64,000 nt of DNA, taken from positions 19,599,153 through 19,663,152 of the forward strand of contig NW_004454180.1 of NCBI RefSeq assembly GCF_000283155.1, given 5' to 3'. Both the position numbers and the translations under genes were made by a program. Positions 59,423-64,000 of the stretch are shown piece after piece. This DNA comes from Ceratotherium simum simum. Its lineage: Eukaryota > Chordata > Mammalia > Perissodactyla > Rhinocerotidae. The notes below the pieces were generated by a model. That model was given only the letters and a program-made list of their open reading frames with translations, searched no databases and had not been told where the DNA came from. Within the stretch, counting starts at the first letter, position 1. Each line of letters begins with the position of its first letter.

Positions 59423-59614
59423 TAAACAAGCCCCCACCCCAAAAGGCCCAAAACAGCTCCGCCCTTCCCGTTTCCTCCCAAACGGAGGAAATAAGGAAAA
59501 GGAACCGACCGCCAAGCTACCGCAGGCTTCCGGTCTGGAGTCGCAAAGAGGCCGTAAATCGAACCCTGTTCAGCCCCTCCTCCATAATTGGCGGTTCTGG
59601 AGTGACGGAAATCA

Positions 59615-59824
59615 ATGGCGAGCGACTCCTCTGGGGCTCACCCAATGGCTCAGGAGCTGGGCGGAGTCCTGCGACACGTGCTTCCGGGGGTCCGCAGGAA
59701 GCCGGTCAGGTCTTGCAGGGCCACGGCAGATCTTGGCATGGCTGTGGCAGATCTTGGCATGGCTGTGGCAGATCTTGGCAGGGACCCCCCACAGATCTGC
59801 CGCGCCTCGTGGAAGCTCCGCTGA
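59615..59824 (+). other. Upstream ATG open frame in NOL6 promoter
   Basis: A 69-codon open frame starting MASDSSGAHPMAQELGG with a fair start context (ATCAATGG). It runs through the 21-base tandem repeat and stops 200 bases before the NOL6 start. I recognise no protein family. It could be an upstream ORF if transcription begins early, or a chance frame in GC-rich DNA. Confidence 0.3.
59725..59782 (+). repeat. 21-base tandem repeat, 2.8 copies, NOL6 promoter
   Basis: Two exact units of GGCAGATCTTGGCATGGCTGT at 59725-59745 and 59746-59766, then a partial third at 59767-59782. Identity between units implies recent expansion. Confidence 0.95.
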
Positions 59825-60027
59825 GGGCCTCGGCGGCGTCTTCGGCGTTTCCGCGGAGCATCTTCGGCACTTCTGCGGAGGGGCTTCTGCCGGGGGGCTT
59901 CGGCCCTTCTACCGGGGGGCTTCGGCCGTTTTGAGGACTTGGGCAGTTCTGCCGACGTGGAAAGAAGTGTGTCGAGCACACCGGCGTTAAACCCTGAAGT
60001 GTGGGAGCGAGACCTGGACCCGGACAG

Positions 60028-60081
60028 ATGGGGCCGGCGCCTGCCGGAGCGCAGTTTCGCGGAGCTGCTGGGGAGCCGGAG
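60028..60081 (+). CDS. NOL6: NOL6 coding exon 1
   Basis: Eighteen codons, MGPAPAGAQFRGAAGEPE, ending in phase 0 at a GAG/GTGGGT donor. This short first exon followed by an exon starting with a VMEP codon run matches the known NOL6 structure. Intron 1 spans 60082-61151. Confidence 0.92.
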
Positions 60082-63000
60082 GTGGGTGAACCATTTGGAG
60101 GAAGGGATGCTCAACGTGCCAGAGGTGGCAGAGCCTGACAGCTCGCCGGCGGGGAGCCCGAGGGCGGTCCCCTCTGGAGGAGCCTCTTTCCCCCGCTGCT
60201 TCCAGCCTGGGGCACTGAGACAGTCAGAGCTTGCTGGAGGAAATAGAAGCTGGCATGATTTGGATAGGAGGAGTAAAGCATGTTGAGCTTCTCCCTTTGC
60301 GAGCTCTGCACCTTGAAGTTGAAGAGACCTCTTGTAGCTTGGATATTTCCCTGACCAGGTCCTCCTTGACGTTGGGTGGGATCTTGCCTCTTGTGCTCAG
60401 TTCTGTGCTCCCCGCTGTAACGGAGGGCGCATGGTGGTACTCCCGGAGCATTCCAGTAAGGCTCTACCTGGTGTGGGACTGTGGAGAGGGGCAGGGCCCA
60501 GGGCTGTAGGGGAGAAGGTTTGGGATCCTGCAGACTAGGGTTTGAAGCCTGCTCATGATATAGGCATACTAACTGGAACCTCGGTTTCACAGGGCTTCCT
60601 TCAAGTGTCCATTTTCTGTTAGGGTTATTGTGAGAATTGAATGACTTACTGAGTATATCCTCCACAGCCAGTAGGTTCTAGCTCTTTCCATCATTGAGCA
60701 CCTAGTGTATACTGATACAGTCTATAGTAAGGGCTTGCTAGGGGAAGTGGAACCTAGCAGGATTTGGATAGGTCAAGAGTGGAAATGGCATTTGTGAAGT
60801 CCCAGGACTCATGCAGCAGCAGAGGAAGCTCCCTGCTGCATGGTACCTGGAAATGCAAGGAGCTCAGGCATTGCTGCAAATCAGCTACTACCCCTACCAT
60901 CTCGAAGCAGAGCTCCATGCTTGTGCTACAGGTAGACAGGGAGCCCTCAGCTCCAGGAGTTTTCAGTCTAGAGCTCGGTAATGTTCTTCTAAGTAATGAT
61001 TATCCTGAGTTTTACACAATCTGACTCCCATTCAAAAGAGGGACCAGGAGCAGGTGAAGTTTTTACCCACGCCTTATCATGGTGGCGCTTCAGGTAGTGG
61101 ATGCTAGACATCGATGACTTCACACTGGCTTCTTCCCCTCCTTGGCCACAGGTGATGGAGCCAGCTCTGGAAGGTACAGGCAAGGAGGGGAAGAAGGAAT
61201 CCTCAAAGAAGCATACAGTGGCTGGATCTCCAGGGGAGGGTCTCTGGCAGCCGGTGAAGCTCAGCCGGGCAGAACTGTACAAGGAGCCTACCAATGAGGA
61301 GCTGAATCGCCTTCGGGAGACCGAGAGCCTGTTCCACTCCAGCTTGCTTCGTTTACAGGTACTGTTGGGTAGCTGGGGCTTGAGTTAGAGTGGCAGGCCT
61401 GGGACCCTGAGGCTGAAGGACTCTCCCCCTCCCCTTACAGGTAGAGGAGCTGCTAAAGGAAGTGAGGCTGTCAGAGAAGAAGAAGGAGCGGATCGATGCT
61501 TTCCTACGGGAGGTCAACCAGCGGATCATGAGGGTGCCCTCAACCCCTGAGACTGAGGTAAGGCAGGTGATGTGGAGAACTGGAAAGCCCAGAAGTCCTC
61601 AGTGGGGGCATCTGAAACAGGGGCCTTGCTATTCTCTGGAGGGTTTGGGGTGCTGAGGAGCTCATTCTCACTGCCAAGAGGTTCAGCTGGGAATGCAGTC
61701 ACTCACATGTTCATTCATTCAGCAAACACTTGTGCACCTTGCGATAATTGTGTTCTTAGGATGCATCAGTGAATAAAGCAGCCTGTGTTCTACTGTTGGG
61801 GTTATGGACTGTAGATAATAAACATGACAAGGAAACCATATGACAGTGTTAGAAGGGAGTAAGCACTATGGAAAAAGGAAAAAGTAGGCCTAGGTAAGGG
61901 GATTGCGGGACTGTCAGGCAATGGGAGTGGTTTGCAGTTTTAAATAGGTTGGTTAGGTCGGCCTCATTGAAGTGACATTTGTGTGAAGGTTTGAAGGAAA
62001 CGAGTCAGCCATATAGATATCTAAGGCAGGAAGAGAATTGCAGTAAGGGGAAGCCACCAACACAAGGGCTCAAAGGCAGGAGTAGGTCTGGTACATTCCT
62101 TGGAATGAGTGAGGGGACAATAGAAGGAGATGAGTTCAGAAAGGTCATGTAGGAAGGGGGCATTGCAAGCAGGGCCTTGTGCATCAAAATGACAACTTTG
62201 GCTGTTGCTCTGGGTGAAATGGGGAGCCACTGCAGGATTTTTTGTGTAGAGCAGTGATATGATCTAACTTCAGTTTTAAAAAGTTCACTCAGGCTGTTCT
62301 GTTGAAAGTAAGACAGAGGGGGACAAAGGTGAAATCAAGGAGACTAGTTAAGAACCTATTGTGCATGGGCTGGCCTCGTGGCTTGGCGGTGGAGTGCATG
62401 CGCTCCGCAGCTGCCGGCCCGGGTTTGGATCCCGGGCGCACACCGACGCACTGCTTGTCTGGCCATGCTGGGGCCGCGTCCCACGTGCCGCAGCTGGAAG
62501 GATGTGCAGCTATGACATACAACTGTCTACTGGGGCTTTGGGGGAAAAAATAAATAAATAAAATTAACAAACAAACAAACAAAAAAGAACCTATTGTGCA
62601 GTGATCCACTGAAAAATGCTGGTGGCTCGGACTAGGGTACAGAAGTAGAGAAGCGGTCAGTGTCTGGATGCCTTTTGAAAGTGAGAAGCGTGTTCTGAAC
62701 AGAGATGAATCAAGGTGATTTAAATGTTTTTGGCTTGAGCAACTAACATGGAGTTGCTACGGGGACTCGATGGGAAGACACGTTTATGGGAAGATCAGGA
62801 GTTTCGTTTCAAACATGTTCATGTGTTGAAATTGAGATATCTGCTAGACATCAAGGGGACATGTTAGGAAGGCAGTCAAACCAATATGTATCACTATTTC
62901 TGTCCCCACAGCTCACTGACCAGGTGTGGCTCCCGGCTGGGGTTCAAGTCCCCCTCCACCAAGTGCCCTATGCTGTGAAGGGCCGTTTCCGTTTCCTGCC

Positions 63001-64000
63001 CCCAGCCCGGGTCACTGTTGTGGGCAGCTACCTTCTGGGCACCTGCATCCGGCCGGACATCAATGTGGATGTGGCACTGACCATGCCCAGGGTGAGGTTC
63101 AGAGTTTAAGGGATAGAGAGGCCTGCCACTTCACCACTTACAAATCCCCGGGTCCCTCTTTGTTTCCCACCTGCCACTTGCCAGGAGATTGAAATCTGAA
63201 TTTTAAATCAAAAGAGCAGATTACTACAGTCGTCCTGAGGGCAGCTTAGATGTGCCCGTGGGCCAGTTGCTGCCCCCTTGGAAGCTTGCCTGCCTCACCT
63301 GAGAACTGGGTATGGTGTTGCTAGCCCTAGCTCAGGCCTTCTGGCCAGCGGAGAATCCCTGGGGTTGCTAAGCTGTGACTCTCACCTTGGCCTCATCGTA
63401 GCTCCTAAGCTCTCCAACAACAAGCACTTAAGTCTCTAGCCACCTCTCTCTTCTCTTGATCCCTCCAGGAGATCCTACAGGACAAGGATGGGCTGAACCA
63501 GCGATACTTCCGCAAGCGTGCCCTCTACCTGGCCCACTTGGCTCACCACCTGGCCCCAGACCCCCTCTTCAGCAGTGTTCGCTTCTCCTACACCAATGGC
63601 TGCCACCTGAAACCCTCGCTGCTGCTACGGCCACATGGTGGGAGGCACACACCGGGCTGAGGGCACAGTATGGGGTGATAGATCTGGTGGGGAGGCACAG
63701 GGTCCTCAAGTCCAAGGTGAGAGGCTTGGGCCTCAAGTTTGAGGGGGAAGGTATAGGGACCTCAGATTCTGAGGTGAGAGGGCATGGGCCCTCAAGCAGG
63801 AGGGGGTAGTGCAGGGACCCCTCTGGCTCCAGGGGGCTGCAGGGTCTCAGCACCCCCTGTCTCCCCAGGGAAGGATGAGCGCCTGGTCACTGTACGTCTG
63901 CATCCATGCCCTCCACCTGACTTCTTCCGCCCTTGCCGTCTGCTGCCATCCAAGAACAATGTGCGCTCTGCCTGGTACCGAGGGCAGAGTCCTCCAGGGA
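60028..64000 (+). CDS. NOL6: NOL6 (nucleolar protein 6, Nrap), exons 1-6, 3' end outside window
   Basis: NOL6 is the animal counterpart of yeast Utp22, a nucleolar component of the small-subunit processome needed for 18S rRNA maturation. Six exons splice with consistent phases: 60028-60081, 61152-61358, 61441-61557, 62912-63091, 63469-63637 and 63869 to past the window end, all with GT donors and AG acceptors. They give about 286 residues of a protein near 1,146. Residues 1-126 are the charged N-terminal extension; from about residue 127 the Nrap domain begins. The segment VGSYLLGTCIRPDINVDVAL has the GS (164-165) and DxxxD (175, 179) pattern of a nucleotidyltransferase-like fold; family members are thought to be catalytically inactive. 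The start is supported by match to the known N-terminus (MGPAPAG) and an in-frame stop upstream at 59932-59934. No frameshift or premature stop is seen. Confidence 0.96.
61152..61358 (+). CDS. NOL6: NOL6 coding exon 2
   Basis: Sixty-nine codons after a CCACAG acceptor, with a lysine/serine-rich start (EGTGKEGKKESSKK), then KLSRAELYKEPTNEELNRLR, a stretch I recognise from NOL6; ends CAG/GTACTG in phase 0. Intron 2 is only 82 bases (61359-61440). Confidence 0.95.
61441..61557 (+). CDS. NOL6: NOL6 coding exon 3
   Basis: Thirty-nine codons after a CCCTTACAG acceptor, including VEELLKEVRLSEKKKERIDA, a charged helical segment; ends GAG/GTAAGG in phase 0. The following intron (61558-62911) carries an old repeat and an ERE. 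Confidence 0.95.
61700..62340 (+). mobile_element. Ancient LINE-tail-like repeat in NOL6 intron 3
   Basis: TTCATTCATTCAGCAAACAC, GGTAAATCA-type diverged middle, GGAGCCACTGCAGGATTTTT and GTTCACTCAGGCTGTTCTG. Same family as 56315-57330. Confidence 0.55.
62366..62584 (+). mobile_element. ERE SINE, type A short, in NOL6 intron 3
   Basis: Complete; exact 16-base target duplication AAGAACCTATTGTGCA, 62350-62365 / 62585-62600. Confidence 0.96.
62912..63091 (+). CDS. NOL6: NOL6 coding exon 4
   Basis: Sixty codons after a CCCCACAG acceptor. Contains the nucleotidyltransferase-like GS...DINVD motif that opens the Nrap domain; ends AGG/GTGAGG in phase 0. Confidence 0.96.
63469..63637 (+). CDS. NOL6: NOL6 coding exon 5
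   Basis: Fifty-six codons plus one base after a CCCTCCAG acceptor; begins EILQDKDGLNQRYFRKRALY. The donor is G/GTGGGA, leaving phase 1, which pairs correctly with exon 6. Confidence 0.96.
63869..64000 (+). CDS. NOL6: NOL6 coding exon 6 (cut by window end)
   Basis: Opens after TCCCCAG with GG completing a glycine codon, then KDERLVTVRLHPCPPPDFF and NNVRSAWYRGQSP. The reading frame is open to the last base of the window; the donor is not reached. Confidence 0.95.

Larger units (their letters stand above)
59430..60027 (+). promoter_or_regulatory. NOL6 promoter and 5' UTR region
   Basis: GC-rich, TATA-less DNA directly upstream of the NOL6 start. It contains an inverted CCAAT box (ATTGG, 59587-59591), a CCAAT box (59642-59646), a CACGTG E-box (59675-59680) touching an ETS-type CTTCCGG (59681-59687), and another CTTCCGG (59527-59533). 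E-box plus ETS sites suit a MYC-responsive ribosome-biogenesis gene; that is inference. The transcription start is not determined. Confidence 0.65.

Noticed and set aside
59602..59934. Possible N-terminal extension of NOL6
   Set aside because: In the same frame as the NOL6 start but ends at a stop (59932-59934) before it, and has no ATG start.
59650..60114. Minus-strand 154-codon frame opposite NOL6 exon 1
   Set aside because: Composition-driven and repeats the tandem unit; no family resemblance or splice signal.
60111..60665. Minus-strand 184-codon frame in NOL6 intron 1
   Set aside because: No recognised homology; lies in an intron and looks like a chance frame.
1..64000. CRISPR arrays, operons, prokaryotic mobile elements
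   Set aside because: The spaced repeats are dispersed SINEs; gene structure is clearly that of a mammal.

Overview
This is vertebrate nuclear DNA: interrupted genes with GT-AG introns, two CpG-rich promoters and a dense load of interspersed repeats. About 50 copies of a tRNA-derived SINE of the equine repetitive element (ERE) class point to an odd-toed ungulate (Perissodactyla). Two subfamilies occur. Type B resembles the horse ERE1/ERE2 consensus (body 'ctgtggcggcgtcccatata', then repeated 'gatgttagctcaggg' units). Type A has the same tRNA-like head but continues 'cccacatacagcaactag' and 'ctactggggctttgggg'. Its abundance makes me lean towards a rhinoceros or tapir rather than a horse, but that is inference from memory of ERE consensus sequences.

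Only two protein-coding genes can be supported, and they diverge. UBE2R2 (CDC34B, a ubiquitin-conjugating enzyme) lies on the minus strand; its first coding exon is at 48702-48878, with the start codon inside an assembly gap. Everything to its left (1-48701) is read as part of its large first intron, since no further exon was recognised there. NOL6 (Nrap, a nucleolar ribosome-biogenesis protein) lies on the plus strand; its first six coding exons, 60028 to the window end, give about 286 codons of a protein of roughly 1,146 residues. UBE2R2 and NOL6 are also neighbours on human chromosome 9p13.

Region by region. 1-6850: one long, old L1 on the plus strand, broken by a second L1 and by ERE copies. 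6850-11000: ERE copies, MIRs and unassigned DNA with a CTCF-type motif. 11000-17130: L1 and HAL1 remnants with nested insertions. 17130-19520: a decayed hAT transposon with transposase remains. 19520-31700: mixed ERE, L1, MER5A, MER20-like, MIR, a MaLR-type LTR and an internally deleted L1. 31845-33350: an antisense L1. 33400-48300: lower repeat density with EREs, L1 and MIR. 48300-49780: the UBE2R2 CpG island. 49800-59420: intergenic DNA with MIR, L2, L1, ERE, a second CTCF-type motif and a Tigger element. 59420-60027: the NOL6 promoter. 60028-64000: NOL6.

The two genes act in separate pathways (SCF-linked ubiquitination and small-subunit rRNA processing). I found no undescribed biological system. 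The most instructive content is the layered transposon history, two shared-target SINE events, a convergent pair of CTCF-type motifs, and the structure of the NOL6 promoter.
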